Shown piece by piece: positions 7,525 through 17,050 of a DNA stretch of 64,000 nt. The stretch is from Chondrocystis sp. NIES-4102. GTDB lineage: Bacteria; Cyanobacteriota; Cyanobacteriia; Cyanobacteriales; Xenococcaceae. The notes beneath the pieces are model-generated. The model was not told the DNA's origin. It saw only the letters and a program-made list of their open reading frames with translations, and made no database searches. How positions within the stretch are numbered: the first letter of the stretch is position 1; every line of letters starts with the position of its first letter. The position numbers and the translations under genes were made by a program. The stretch lies in NCBI GenBank assembly GCA_002368355.1, contig AP018281.1, forward strand, positions 4,451,001-4,515,000, in the 5' to 3' direction.

Positions 7525-7561
7525 ACTATGCAAAATGGGCGATACTGGATTTGAACCAGTG
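7525..7561. repeat. attR: 37-bp direct repeat within intact tRNA-Val
   Basis: Identical to 2118-2154. It overlaps the T-arm and acceptor 3' strand of the functional tRNA-Val, so integration kept the tRNA intact. Confidence 0.9.
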
Positions 7562-7607
7562 GCATCCTGCTTGTAAGGCAGGCGCTCTACCGCTGAGCTA
7601 ATCGCCC
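7536..7607 (-). tRNA. tRNA-Val(TAC)
   Basis: 72 nt including the discriminator A. The acceptor GGGCGAT pairs with ATCGCCC. The D-arm (AGCTCAGCGGTAGAGC), the anticodon loop CTTACAA with anticodon TAC at 7573-7575, and the T-loop GTTCAAATC are all present. CCA is not encoded. It is the integration target of the 5.4-kb element. Confidence 0.95.
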
Positions 7608-7893
7608 TTTCGTGTAATTAAGCACTAGGTTAGTATAGCAGCTTTTAAGTTTTTTGTGCAAATTTTTAGAAAATATATTGATTAAATAAAATGTTTATTT
7701 AGCTCAAGCCAAGTATGATAAGCCTTTCAACACCCTGATAATCATCGACAGAGCCAATTAAAAATAGAGCGATCGCTTGTGTAATTCGGTAAAAAAATAA
7801 AAGATCTCTAGCTTTACATCAAGCTACTAAAGGGTTAAAACCACTATTGAGTTTAAATTTTATTAGTAAAAAGCTATTTCCAGCTAAGTAAGA

Positions 7894-8841
7894 ATGCAGA
7901 ATAATTCCTTACTCGATAGTCTTAGTCTTAAAATAGATGAAATTGTGATAGGACAGTCACATCTAGTCAAACAATTACTAGTTGCTTTATTAAGTGGTGG
8001 TCATGTAATCATAGAAGGAGTACCAGGGACAGGTAAAACCCTAATGGTAAAAGTACTATCGAGATTAATTGCAGCAGATTTTCGACGCATTCAGTTAACC
8101 CCCGATATCCTACCTTCAGATATTTTAGGAACAAATATATTTGATTTAAATAGTCGTGAATTTATCCTCAAAAAAGGGCCTATATTTACTGAAATTCTAC
8201 TAGCTGATGAAGTAAATCGTACTCCGCCAAAAACCCAAGCAGCTTTACTAGAAGCGATGGAGGAACAACAGATTACCCTAGATGGTGAGACAATGCCTCT
8301 ATCACCTTTATTTTGGGTAATTGCTACACAAAATTCTTTGGAATTTGAAGGAACATATCCTTTACCTGAAGCGCAACTCGATCGCTTTTTATTTAAATTA
8401 CTAGTAGATTATCCCAATAAAGAGGCAGAAAAACAGATCTTATATAACGCCCAAGCTGGGTTTAAAGCAAAAAAATTAGATTTAGACTTGATCAGCGCGA
8501 TCGCTAGTGTGGATGATATTTTAAAATTAAGAGAACAAGTACAAACAATTCAAGTAGAAGATAATATCTTTGATTACTTATTAAATCTAGTTGAACGTAC
8601 TCGTCAACATCCTGACTTAATTTTGGGTGCATCACCTAGATCTGCTGTGGCTTGGTTAAATGCTACCAAAGCTAATGCTTATGTATCAGGAAGAAATTAC
8701 GTTATTCCCGATGATCTTAAAGAAGTCGCTGCACCTTTACTACGTCATCGTTTGTTACTTAAACCTGAAGCCCAACTTGATAACGTTAAAGTTGATGAGG
8801 TGATCGAATCTATACTTAAGCAGGTATCTGTACCAAGATAA
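7894..8841 (+). CDS. MoxR-family AAA+ ATPase
   Basis: 315 residues, the normal length for MoxR. Walker A GVPGTGKT is at 42-49, Walker B with ILLADEVNR at about 101-109, sensor 1 WVIATQNSLEFEG, and the arginine-containing ASPRSA segment lies in the C-terminal lid. MoxR ATPases act as chaperones that assemble or activate metal or von Willebrand factor proteins and are typically encoded next to DUF58 genes, as here (34 bp gap). The start is ATG 7894. The client of this pair is unknown. It is cytoplasmic, with no signal or membrane segment. Confidence 0.92.
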   Translation: MQNNSLLDSLSLKIDEIVIGQSHLVKQLLVALLSGGHVIIEGVPGTGKTLMVKVLSRLIAADFRRIQLTPDILPSDILGTNIFDLNSREFILKKGPIFTEILLADEVNRTPPKTQAALLEAMEEQQITLDGETMPLSPLFWVIATQNSLEFEGTYPLPEAQLDRFLFKLLVDYPNKEAEKQILYNAQAGFKAKKLDLDLISAIASVDDILKLREQVQTIQVEDNIFDYLLNLVERTRQHPDLILGASPRSAVAWLNATKANAYVSGRNYVIPDDLKEVAAPLLRHRLLLKPEAQLDNVKVDEVIESILKQVSVPR

Positions 8842-8874
8842 ATCTACTTTAAACTTCAATTACTTATTAAAGCA

Positions 8875-10179
8875 ATGATTCCTTCTCGACGAAGCTATGT
8901 ACTTTTATCTGTTGGTGGTTTATGTGCTGCAATACTCGATATTTTAATTGATCGTCAGGTTAGTTTAGGTTTTTTAAGAATTTATAATTTTCTGCTGCTG
9001 GTTGCCACTATTGTAGATGCGTCGCGGGTAAAATCAAGCGCGTTAAAGATCAAACGAGAAAAAATAGATCGTCTGTCGGTAGGTAGGGATAATCAAATCA
9101 AGTTAAAGATCAAATCTGGAAAACAAAGTGCGATCGCTCTAGTGCGTGATCATTTTCCTCAATTTACAGTAGATCAACACACTCTCAAGATTGATATACC
9201 TGCTAATCAAACTCAATACATAACTTATATCATTCATCCTGATAGCCGTGGAGAATATGAATGGGGAGATATTCATCTGCGTCAATTAGGTAAATTAGGT
9301 TTAGCTTGGCGAGACTGTATAATTCCAGCCAAACAAAAAGTTACTATCTATCCTGATTTAATTGGGTTAAAAGAGCTTGCAATTCGTTTAAAGCTTGAAA
9401 ACACTGGTACAATGCGCCAAGCACGAAGACTGGGTAATGGCACAGAATTTGCCGAGTTGCGAGAATATGCCAATGGGGAAGATATTCGTTTAATTGACTG
9501 GAAAGCTACGGCTCGTCGTTATCGCCCTGTAGTTAGAGTCTTAGAACCAGAACAAGAACAAACTGTAATTATTTTACTCGATCGCGGACGTTTAATGACT
9601 GCTCGGGTAAATGGTTTAAAACGTTTTGACTGGGGTTTAAATGCTACTTTATCTTTGGCTTTAGCTGCTTTAAATCGTGGGGATAAGGTAGGGGTTGCAG
9701 TTTTTGATCGAGACATCACTACATGGATACCACCTCAAAGGGGCAATAACCATTTATCAAAATTAATTGATCGCTTGACTCCCATTCAACCAGTATTATT
9801 AGAACCAGATTATTTAGGTGCAGTAACTAATATTATTACCCAACAAACTAGACGGGCTTTAGTTGTCTTAATTACCGATCTCGTTGATGCAACCGCTTCT
9901 AGTGAGTTACTCAATGCTATGAGTCGTTTAACCCCTCGTTATCTTCCCTTTTGTGTGACTCTCAAAGATCCATTGATAGATAATTTTTCCCATACCCCAA
10001 GCGATCAAATAAAAGATATCTATGGGCGTGCAGTAGCTTTAGATTTAATCGCCCAACGTCAAGTAGCTTTTGCACAGTTAAAACAACAAGGAGTTTTAGT
10101 TTTAGATACCCCTTGCGATCGCGTTACTCAGGAATTGGTTGATCGCTATCTGCAATTGAAGGCTCGTAGTTTATTGTAA
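8875..10179 (+). CDS. DUF58 domain-containing membrane protein
   Basis: 434 residues. The N-terminus has two closely spaced hydrophobic segments (about 8-26 and 30-46), then a beta-rich region, the DUF58 signature NGTEFAELREYANGEDIRLI with the following DWKATARR (about 189-216), and a von Willebrand A-like domain (VIILLDRGRLM, then LVVLITDLVD) with a metal-site-like DRG in place of DxSxS. It probably forms a membrane-tethered partner of the adjacent MoxR ATPase; the two genes make a short operon. The function is not established in cyanobacteria. STRR repeats follow the gene. Confidence 0.88.
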   Translation: MIPSRRSYVLLSVGGLCAAILDILIDRQVSLGFLRIYNFLLLVATIVDASRVKSSALKIKREKIDRLSVGRDNQIKLKIKSGKQSAIALVRDHFPQFTVDQHTLKIDIPANQTQYITYIIHPDSRGEYEWGDIHLRQLGKLGLAWRDCIIPAKQKVTIYPDLIGLKELAIRLKLENTGTMRQARRLGNGTEFAELREYANGEDIRLIDWKATARRYRPVVRVLEPEQEQTVIILLDRGRLMTARVNGLKRFDWGLNATLSLALAALNRGDKVGVAVFDRDITTWIPPQRGNNHLSKLIDRLTPIQPVLLEPDYLGAVTNIITQQTRRALVVLITDLVDATASSELLNAMSRLTPRYLPFCVTLKDPLIDNFSHTPSDQIKDIYGRAVALDLIAQRQVAFAQLKQQGVLVLDTPCDRVTQELVDRYLQLKARSLL

Positions 10180-10517
10180 TTATATAGCTGTATAAGAGGT
10201 TATTACTACCTATGGGTGGTTGTAGGTAGGAGTAGTCAACTTATGATTAGTAAACAAAGAGTAACCAGAAGCTAACAACATCCCTTAATTATCTAATATT
10301 GCTGTATCTTTAAGGGTTTTCCTAAAAAATTGGGAATAGAAAATTATTGAAACATTTAACTCCCTACTCCCAATGTATTTAGTAATATACTTCTATAACC
10401 GTACAAAATTAGATTAGGACAATTAGGGTGATTGGATCGTGGGTAGTAGGTAGTAGGTAGTAGGTAGTAGATATCAGTAAAAAAATGTCCTAACTTTATC
10501 TGGTATTGCTATAAATA
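10180..10517. other. Intergenic region with heptamer repeats
   Basis: 338 bp between convergent genes. It contains the STRR block 10442-10469 and imperfect GGTAGG-type copies near 10215. No clear terminator or RNA gene was seen. Confidence 0.6.
10442..10469 (+). repeat. STRR: four tandem GGTAGTA heptamers
   Basis: Four exact copies of GGTAGTA. The same heptamer family recurs at 14048-14075 and 29996-30030 and in reverse near 42392, so this is a dispersed short tandemly repeated repetitive sequence as known from cyanobacterial genomes. Confidence 0.9.
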
Positions 10518-11255
10518 TTATTTAATTAATGTACTTTCAATAAAAGGTTTAGAAGCAACTTCTCCTAACCCTACTGATTGTAGTAATTCAGACCATTTTT
10601 TTCTAATTATCGGTTGTTCTGTTTGGCTATTGAGGTTTTGTGCTAATATTCCCAAAGCATCGTACCAAAAACCTTGCTGACGATAAGTTTCTGCTTGATC
10701 AATTACAGAAGGGAGAGGGAATTTTTGATTGGCTATATTCATTTTTTCTCGACGTAACCAACCTTCAACTACTAGATCACGAGATCTTTGTTGAGGATTA
10801 CAAATAATTGAAAGATACCAATGATAATTTTGCTCATTCTTGAGTAAATTTGCGTTTACATCAGCAGGAATTGTCACGTTCATAATTCCTTCCCCTTCTG
10901 TAGCAATAAAAGCTTCATACACAAGTTTATCTTGTTCATCACGCAAGACAAATTCTAGGGTTTTTGATTCTGGAATTTGAGGCACATAGAAAAATAATTG
11001 TGGTGATTGCATACTATTTCTACCAATAGTATGTTGAGGAATTAAGGCTATTAAACTCTGATCGTTATTAGCTAAACAATTATCTGTACCACCTCTACTT
11101 CCGCCATCTCGACGATGGGTAGGTAAACCGTAATTGGAGTTACCTCTATTATTATTTACTTGACGTTGTTCTGCTATAGCTTGACTATTTAAATTTAATA
11201 ATATTGTATTTGCTATAAATATTATGGTTAAACAGCTATTAAAATATTTAATCAT
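10518..11255 (-). CDS. DUF928 domain-containing secreted protein
   Basis: 245 residues. A signal peptide covers about 1-28 (hydrophobic FNSCLTIIFIANTILLNL, cleavage near AIA-EQ). The DUF928 opening GLPTHRRDGGSRGG is at about 43-56, then a conserved Cys (NCLA) and a beta-sandwich-like region with FYVP, FVLRDEQ and YHWYLSIICNP. The two cysteines (about 59 and 152) may form a periplasmic disulfide. In cyanobacteria DUF928 genes commonly sit with CHASE2 and CHAT genes, and here both follow divergently. An extracytoplasmic sensing or binding role is inferred; no enzymatic motif is seen. Confidence 0.85.
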   Translation of the reverse strand: MIKYFNSCLTIIFIANTILLNLNSQAIAEQRQVNNNRGNSNYGLPTHRRDGGSRGGTDNCLANNDQSLIALIPQHTIGRNSMQSPQLFFYVPQIPESKTLEFVLRDEQDKLVYEAFIATEGEGIMNVTIPADVNANLLKNEQNYHWYLSIICNPQQRSRDLVVEGWLRREKMNIANQKFPLPSVIDQAETYRQQGFWYDALGILAQNLNSQTEQPIIRKKWSELLQSVGLGEVASKPFIESTLIK

Positions 11256-11515
11256 TCTATTATTCTAAAAGATAATTTTAATCTATAAATTTTAATACAT
11301 CATATTATTTTTCAAGAATGACTGTCCAGTTAATTAAAGCTAATTTATACTAGTTTAATATTTCCCCTAATTGTTTTTATTTTTTTATTAGGCTTAACTG
11401 TATTTATTACTAAGTATAAATCCTGAGTATATAAATCATTTAAATCAATACTAAGGGTTATTCCTGAGCAATATAGACATGAGAAATAAAATATAGTCTT
11501 GGGTATTAAATATCA

Positions 11516-14026
11516 ATGATTCAAAAAAATAAAAAAACTGCATATAAAAAAGTAAAAAAAATAATAGATAGCCATACATTTTCTTTACTGCTTTTGACTG
11601 TATTTATCAGTTTAATAATATTAGGAATTAGACGCTTATCAGGATTACAAACTTTAGAATTACTTGCTTACGATTGGCTAGTTAATTTAAAGTCTCAAAA
11701 TCATACAGATCCGAGATTACTAGTAGTAGAAATTACAGATAAAGATATTGAGCAACAAAACAGTTGGCCGATCGCTGATCAAACTATGGCTCAATTACTT
11801 CAGAAAATACAACAACATCAACCAAAAGTCATAGGCTTTGATTTATATCGGGAAGTTGGCTATCCACCTGGCACAGCAGCCCTAAAACAAGAGTTGCAAA
11901 AAGACAATCTCGTCATCATTAAATTAATCGGTGATGGTGAAAATAGTGTTTCTGCGCCATCGGGAATAATCAACGATCACGTAGGCTTTAATGATGTGGT
12001 GGTGGATGTGGATGAAGTCCTAAGAAGGAACTTGATGTATGTAAAATTAGGAGAAAATAAAGATCAAGAGTTATATTCCTTTGCTTTGCGCCTCAGTTTA
12101 AAATATTTAGCAGGGCGCGGGTTTGATTTTCAAGTAAATGAGCGCAGTTTACAAATTGGAAACAAAGTTTTTCCCGATCTACAAATTAATTCAGGGGGTT
12201 ATCAATTAGAGCCTTCAGAAACAGCAGGATGGCAAATACTGATTAATTATCGGTCTCCTAATATTGCCAAAAAAGTTACTTTAACCCAAGTGTTAGCAGG
12301 AAATGTCGATCCTAATTTAATTAAAGACAAAATTGTTTTAATAGGTACAAGTGCGCCCAGTATTAAAGATATTTTACCAACTCCCTACCGAGGGTCTCAA
12401 ACCTATATGCCTGGGGTAATAGCCCACAGTCAGATGGTTAGCCAAATTTTAAACACTGTCTTAGATGAGCAGCCTTTAATATGGTATTGGGCTGAGTGGG
12501 TAGAAAATTTGTGGATTTGGGGTTGGTCATTACTTGGGGTAGTGATAGCCTGGAAACTGAAACACCCACTCTCAGTTGTAATTATAGATATTATTAGCCT
12601 CGCTGGCTTATGGATCATAAGCTTAATTATCTTTTACTTCGGGGGTTGGATTCCTACTATCCCCAGTGCTTTAACTTTACTGATTACTAGTGGTAGTGTA
12701 ATGGGTTACAAAGCTCTTTATAACTTATTTTATGATGCTCTAACAGGGTTGCCTAATCGTAGTCTTTTTGCGCAACAACTAAAAAAATTACAACGTCGGA
12801 AACTATTTAACTCCCAGGAATTTATTGCTATTCTCTGCCTAGACTTAGATCGATTCAAACTAATTAATGATGGGTTAGGATACCAAGCAGGCGATCGCAT
12901 TTTATTAGAAACAGTACAACGTTTGCAATCACATTTAGATCCAGAAGCAATATTAGCTAGAGTAGGGGCGGATGAATTTGCGATCGCGTTTAAAACTGGT
13001 GAAGATTCCACAGAAGCAATTGAAGTAGCCAACAAACTCAATAAAGAATTGGCAATTCCATTTCAACTGCAAGAACAAAACATCTTTACCTCTGCTAGTA
13101 TTGGTTTGGCTCTAAATCGTGTCAGTGATAATTTACAACCAGAAGAGCTTTTACAGGCTTCCCATACGGCTATGTATGAGGCTAAAGCAGCAGGAAAGAG
13201 CAGACATGAAGTATATGCGACTAAAATGCACGAACAAGCATTTAAACGCTTACAATTAGAAGCAGATCTTAACCAAGCAATTATTAATCAGGAATTTGAA
13301 CTATATTATCAGCCGATCATCTGTTTAACTACAGGTAAAATAGCTGGTTTTGAAGCTTTAGTGCGTTGGCAATCTCCCTCTCGTGGCTTTATATCCCCTG
13401 GGGCTTTTATTCCCGTTGCCGAGGAAACTGGTTTAATTGTACCAATGGGAGAATGGATTCTAACTACAGCTTGTAACCAAATGCACCAATGGCAACAAAA
13501 ATTTAGTGAGGCTGAGGGAGTGACAATGAGTGTTAATCTCTCTAGTCGGCAGTTTTCCCAAGTTAATTTAGTTGAGCAAATTCAACAGACTTTAGTAACT
13601 ACAGGGCTAAATCCAGCTAGTTTGAAATTGGAAATCACTGAAAGTATGGTGATGGATGATGTTGAAAAGACAATTATCTTACTGAATCAGTTAAAACAGT
13701 TAAATATTAAAATTAGTATGGATGATTTTGGTACGGGCTTTTCTTCTTTTAGTTATCTCCATCGCTTCCCCACAGATACTCTTAAAGTAGATCGCTCTTT
13801 TGTAAGTAATATGAGTCTGGGAAATAAGAATTTAGAAATTGTTAGTACGATAGTTATTTTGGGTCATAAACTAGGAATGGATGTAATTGCTGAAGGTATA
13901 GAAACTCCAGAGGAAAGAAAGATTCTAACAGATCTAAATTGTGAGTATGGACAAGGATATTACTTTGCCAAGCCTTTATCACAGGAAGATGCCACTAAGT
14001 TATTTGTTGATCATGTTCATTGGTAA
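11516..14026 (+). CDS. CHASE2-GGDEF-EAL membrane sensor, probable c-di-GMP phosphodiesterase
   Basis: 836 residues. One N-terminal transmembrane helix (about 22-41) leads into an extracytoplasmic CHASE2 sensor (about 45-320, with DPRLLVVEITD and KVIGFDLYR), then three transmembrane helices (about 328-400). A GGDEF domain follows (about 405-565) whose signature is GADEF at 484-488, probably weak or regulatory. The EAL domain (about 585-830) has EALVRW at 613, ESMVMDD, DDFGTGFSS, LKVDRSF and AEGIE, so the phosphodiesterase residues look intact. It likely lowers c-di-GMP in response to an outside signal. It is divergent from the DUF928 gene and precedes the CHAT gene. Confidence 0.9.
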   Translation: MIQKNKKTAYKKVKKIIDSHTFSLLLLTVFISLIILGIRRLSGLQTLELLAYDWLVNLKSQNHTDPRLLVVEITDKDIEQQNSWPIADQTMAQLLQKIQQHQPKVIGFDLYREVGYPPGTAALKQELQKDNLVIIKLIGDGENSVSAPSGIINDHVGFNDVVVDVDEVLRRNLMYVKLGENKDQELYSFALRLSLKYLAGRGFDFQVNERSLQIGNKVFPDLQINSGGYQLEPSETAGWQILINYRSPNIAKKVTLTQVLAGNVDPNLIKDKIVLIGTSAPSIKDILPTPYRGSQTYMPGVIAHSQMVSQILNTVLDEQPLIWYWAEWVENLWIWGWSLLGVVIAWKLKHPLSVVIIDIISLAGLWIISLIIFYFGGWIPTIPSALTLLITSGSVMGYKALYNLFYDALTGLPNRSLFAQQLKKLQRRKLFNSQEFIAILCLDLDRFKLINDGLGYQAGDRILLETVQRLQSHLDPEAILARVGADEFAIAFKTGEDSTEAIEVANKLNKELAIPFQLQEQNIFTSASIGLALNRVSDNLQPEELLQASHTAMYEAKAAGKSRHEVYATKMHEQAFKRLQLEADLNQAIINQEFELYYQPIICLTTGKIAGFEALVRWQSPSRGFISPGAFIPVAEETGLIVPMGEWILTTACNQMHQWQQKFSEAEGVTMSVNLSSRQFSQVNLVEQIQQTLVTTGLNPASLKLEITESMVMDDVEKTIILLNQLKQLNIKISMDDFGTGFSSFSYLHRFPTDTLKVDRSFVSNMSLGNKNLEIVSTIVILGHKLGMDVIAEGIETPEERKILTDLNCEYGQGYYFAKPLSQEDATKLFVDHVHW

Positions 14027-14344
14027 TTTTATTTGGCTGCAAGTAAAGGTAGTAGGTAGTAGGTAGGAGGTAATGGGGGTTTAGGTAATAAGTAATAAGT
14101 AGCGAGTAAGGAATAATAACTAACAAGCAGCAAGTAACGAGTAGCGAGTCTGGAGAAGTTAAGAGCTTATCAATACTAGCTCAAATAAGGGAATATTAAA
14201 CTAGTTAGTAAATCTTGTTAGCTATTTGGGAATTATATTACTATTCATTACCTATATAACCTGCTCTATTAGCTTAACAAAAAAATAGTAGCTAATTAAC
14301 TCAATTGATATTCTCTGTTTAACCCAGTCAACCCCAAATATGTT
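14027..14344. other. Intergenic region with degenerate heptamer repeats
   Basis: 318 bp. STRR copies at 14048-14075 decay into AAGTAATAAGTAGCGAGTAA-like repeats up to about 14150. The rest is AT-rich with no further gene. Confidence 0.6.
14048..14075 (+). repeat. STRR: GGTAGTA heptamers, partly diverged
   Basis: GGTAGTA twice, then GGTAGGA and GGTAATG, followed by looser AGTAA/GCGAGTA repeats. Same family as 10442-10469. Confidence 0.85.
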
Positions 14345-16951
14345 ATGTTATCGAAGCTCTTAAAGCAGGGTTTACAATTATTTGTCTTCTTAATAATAGG
14401 ATTATCAATTAGTTTAATTGTTTATAATGATAGTATTAGTAGAGTTTATGCTACAATTACGCCACAGCATCAAGTAGTAAATACTCAGACTGCTACCAAA
14501 CTAGAAAAAGACGGAAATTATTATTATCAATTACAGCAATTTGAAACAGCAATTAGTTTGTGGCAACAAGCAATAAGGATATATGAGCAAGAATTAAATC
14601 ATCTCAGTCATGCACGGGTATTAAGTAAGCTGGCGTTAGCTTATAGTCAATTAAACCAACAACAACAAGCGACGGCAACTATTACTAAAAGCTGGAAAAT
14701 ATTAACAGAATCTCAGTATCCTACAGCAGAATTATCACCTGTTTTAGCGCAAGTTTTAAATAATCAGGGTATTATCGAACTTTCCCAGGGAGCAAGAGAA
14801 AACGCGATCGCAACTTGGGATCGAGCTAAAGTTTATTATCAGCAAGCAGCAGATGAATTAGGATTAGTAAAAATAGCTGTTAATCAAGCCAGCGCCTTTA
14901 AACAAGCAGGTTTGTATCATCAAGCTTTAAAAAGCTTAACTGCCCTCAATGATAGTTTAGAGCAACAACCAGATTCTGTGGTCAAAGTTACAGCCTTAAG
15001 AAGTTATGGAGATATTTTACGTTTAGTTGGTCAAAAAAAGCGATCGCAAGCTATTTTACAAGCTAGTTTAGCAGTTGCCAATAGGCTTAACGCCCACACC
15101 CAACAAGTGAAAACTTTATTATTATTGGGCAAAAGTTATCGAGGTGAGAGTGATCAACAAGCTGCACAATATAAGCAAGCATTAACTATATGTCAACAAC
15201 ACCCAGAATGTCTCAATAGTGATCTGGTTTTGCAACTTTATCTCGCCCAACTCCATTTATATTTAAATAGTGCTAATTGGCAGAATATCGATCCTTTAAT
15301 TCCTTTAATTAAAAATCAATTCCAAAATTTACCAGATAATCGAACTTTAATTGATTTAAAAGTTAACTTTGCTCACAATTTAGTTAAATTAAATTCAGAT
15401 AAGAAAAAACAGCTTAAAAACCTTCCCCATAATAGAGAGATAGAGGAATTTATAGACAATACTATCAAACAAGCTCAAGATCTGGATTATCAACAAGCGC
15501 AATCCTATGGTTACGGTATATGGGGAAAAATCAAGGAACAAGAACAAGACTGGAAGAATGCTCAAATATATACCCAAAAAGCCTTAATTTTAGCTCAAAA
15601 TCTTAATAGTCCCGAAATAACTTATCTATGGCAATGGCAGTTAGGCAGAATTCATCAAGGTTTACAACTGCGTCCCCAAGCGATCGCTTATTATTTACAA
15701 GCGGTAGAATTATTAAAATCCTTGAGTCTAGATTTAGTAGCGATAGATCCTGATGTACAGTATTCATTCCGCGATAGTGTTGAGCCTGTTTATCGAGAAT
15801 TAGTAAGTTTATTATTAACTACAGAAAAAGGTCAAACCGTAACCCAGACTAATTTAAAAACAGGACAGGAAATCATCGAATCATTACAATTAGCCGAGTT
15901 AACCGACTTCTTTCGGGAGGCTTGTTTAACTCAAAGCACTGAAATTAATACAATTGATCCCCAAGCAGCGATAATTTATCCAATTATTTTAAAAGATCGC
16001 TTGGAAGTAATTTTAAGTTTACCTAATCAACCACTACAACATTATCAAATATTTATATCTGCAATCAAACTAGAGGAAATGATCGAGGAATTTCGACAAA
16101 GCATTGTAATTCGTAGTCGTCGTAACTTCTACCGTCCAGCCCAGCAACTTTATAATATATTAGTCCGTCCTGCCCTAGAAGATTTAATTGCACAGCACAT
16201 CAAAACCTTAGTTTTCGTCCCCGATGGCGCATTACGTAATTTAGCTTGGGGAGCTTTACACGATGGTCGAGAATATCTAATTGAAAATTATAGTGTGGCG
16301 ATAACTCCTGGCTTAAAACTATTAACTCCTCGTCCCCTCCAGCAGTTAGAATTAAAAACTATCGCAGCAGGTCTTACTAAACCCAGACAAGGATTTTCAG
16401 CTTTAGAATATGTAGGGGCTGAATTAAAGCAAATAAATAAAGCAGTTGAAACTAAGATACTTCTCAATCAAGACTTTACAGCCAAAGCCCTTGAAGAACA
16501 AATACAATATTGGGATCATCCCATTGTGCATATCGCTACCCACGGTCAATTTAGCTCTTCTATTGAAGATACCTTTATCTTAAGCTGGGACAAACCCATA
16601 AATATCCAACAATTAGAAAGCATTTTAAAAACCAGAAATAATGATCAAAAACAAGCGATAGAACTTTTAATTTTAAGTGCCTGCGAAACAGCAGTGGGGG
16701 ATAAGCGAGCAGCATTAGGTTTAGCTGGGATGGCAGTGCGCACAGGGGCAAGAAGTACTTTAGCAACACTTTGGTCGGTTAACGATGATTCTGCTGCCAA
16801 ATTAATGGGCAATTTTTATCAACAACTTGCCAACCAACAAATAACTAAAGCTGAAGCCGTGCGTCAAGCTCAACTATCTTTACTAGATAATCCCTCTTAT
16901 AAACATCCTTTTTACTGGGCTGCTTATATACTTTTAGGTAATTGGCTTTAA
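14345..16951 (+). CDS. TPR-CHAT domain protein (caspase-like peptidase fold)
   Basis: 868 residues. An N-terminal hydrophobic segment (about 9-28, then VYA-TITP) suggests export or membrane anchoring. A long TPR region runs from about 50 to 480, and the C-terminal CHAT domain from about 590 to 868. The caspase-type dyad is visible: His733 in HIATHGQF and Cys780 in LILSACETA. CHAT proteins are protease-like and include cyanobacterial HetF. TPRs would recruit a partner; the DUF928 and CHASE2 products nearby are candidates. Substrate unknown. It is a signalling or controlled-proteolysis protein by inference. Confidence 0.9.
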   Translation: MLSKLLKQGLQLFVFLIIGLSISLIVYNDSISRVYATITPQHQVVNTQTATKLEKDGNYYYQLQQFETAISLWQQAIRIYEQELNHLSHARVLSKLALAYSQLNQQQQATATITKSWKILTESQYPTAELSPVLAQVLNNQGIIELSQGARENAIATWDRAKVYYQQAADELGLVKIAVNQASAFKQAGLYHQALKSLTALNDSLEQQPDSVVKVTALRSYGDILRLVGQKKRSQAILQASLAVANRLNAHTQQVKTLLLLGKSYRGESDQQAAQYKQALTICQQHPECLNSDLVLQLYLAQLHLYLNSANWQNIDPLIPLIKNQFQNLPDNRTLIDLKVNFAHNLVKLNSDKKKQLKNLPHNREIEEFIDNTIKQAQDLDYQQAQSYGYGIWGKIKEQEQDWKNAQIYTQKALILAQNLNSPEITYLWQWQLGRIHQGLQLRPQAIAYYLQAVELLKSLSLDLVAIDPDVQYSFRDSVEPVYRELVSLLLTTEKGQTVTQTNLKTGQEIIESLQLAELTDFFREACLTQSTEINTIDPQAAIIYPIILKDRLEVILSLPNQPLQHYQIFISAIKLEEMIEEFRQSIVIRSRRNFYRPAQQLYNILVRPALEDLIAQHIKTLVFVPDGALRNLAWGALHDGREYLIENYSVAITPGLKLLTPRPLQQLELKTIAAGLTKPRQGFSALEYVGAELKQINKAVETKILLNQDFTAKALEEQIQYWDHPIVHIATHGQFSSSIEDTFILSWDKPINIQQLESILKTRNNDQKQAIELLILSACETAVGDKRAALGLAGMAVRTGARSTLATLWSVNDDSAAKLMGNFYQQLANQQITKAEAVRQAQLSLLDNPSYKHPFYWAAYILLGNWL

Positions 16952-17050
16952 TAGATTAAAGATTAATCATTTACACGATTTTTCATTCTAATATGGTTAA
17001 TATTGCTATATCATTAACCCCACTAGAGTTTCTAATTAATCATAACTACT

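Larger units (their letters stand above)
2118..7561 (+). mobile_element. 5.4-kb integrative element in tRNA-Val (tyrosine recombinase plus rolling-circle initiator)
   Basis: Bounded by perfect 37-bp direct repeats (2118-2154 and 7525-7561) that contain the 3' 25 bp of tRNA-Val plus 12 bp of flank, the hallmark of tRNA-directed integration. Inside are an integrase adjacent to the left repeat, a Rep_trans-type replication initiator, one possible small ORF, and about 3 kb of non-coding DNA with palindromic modules, hairpins and arm-type repeats. No perfect HIP1 octamer lies inside, whereas the 2.6 kb right of it holds four. No conjugation, capsid or obvious cargo genes are present. I infer a minimal integrating rolling-circle plasmid; it could alternatively be a satellite needing a helper element. 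Confidence 0.85.
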
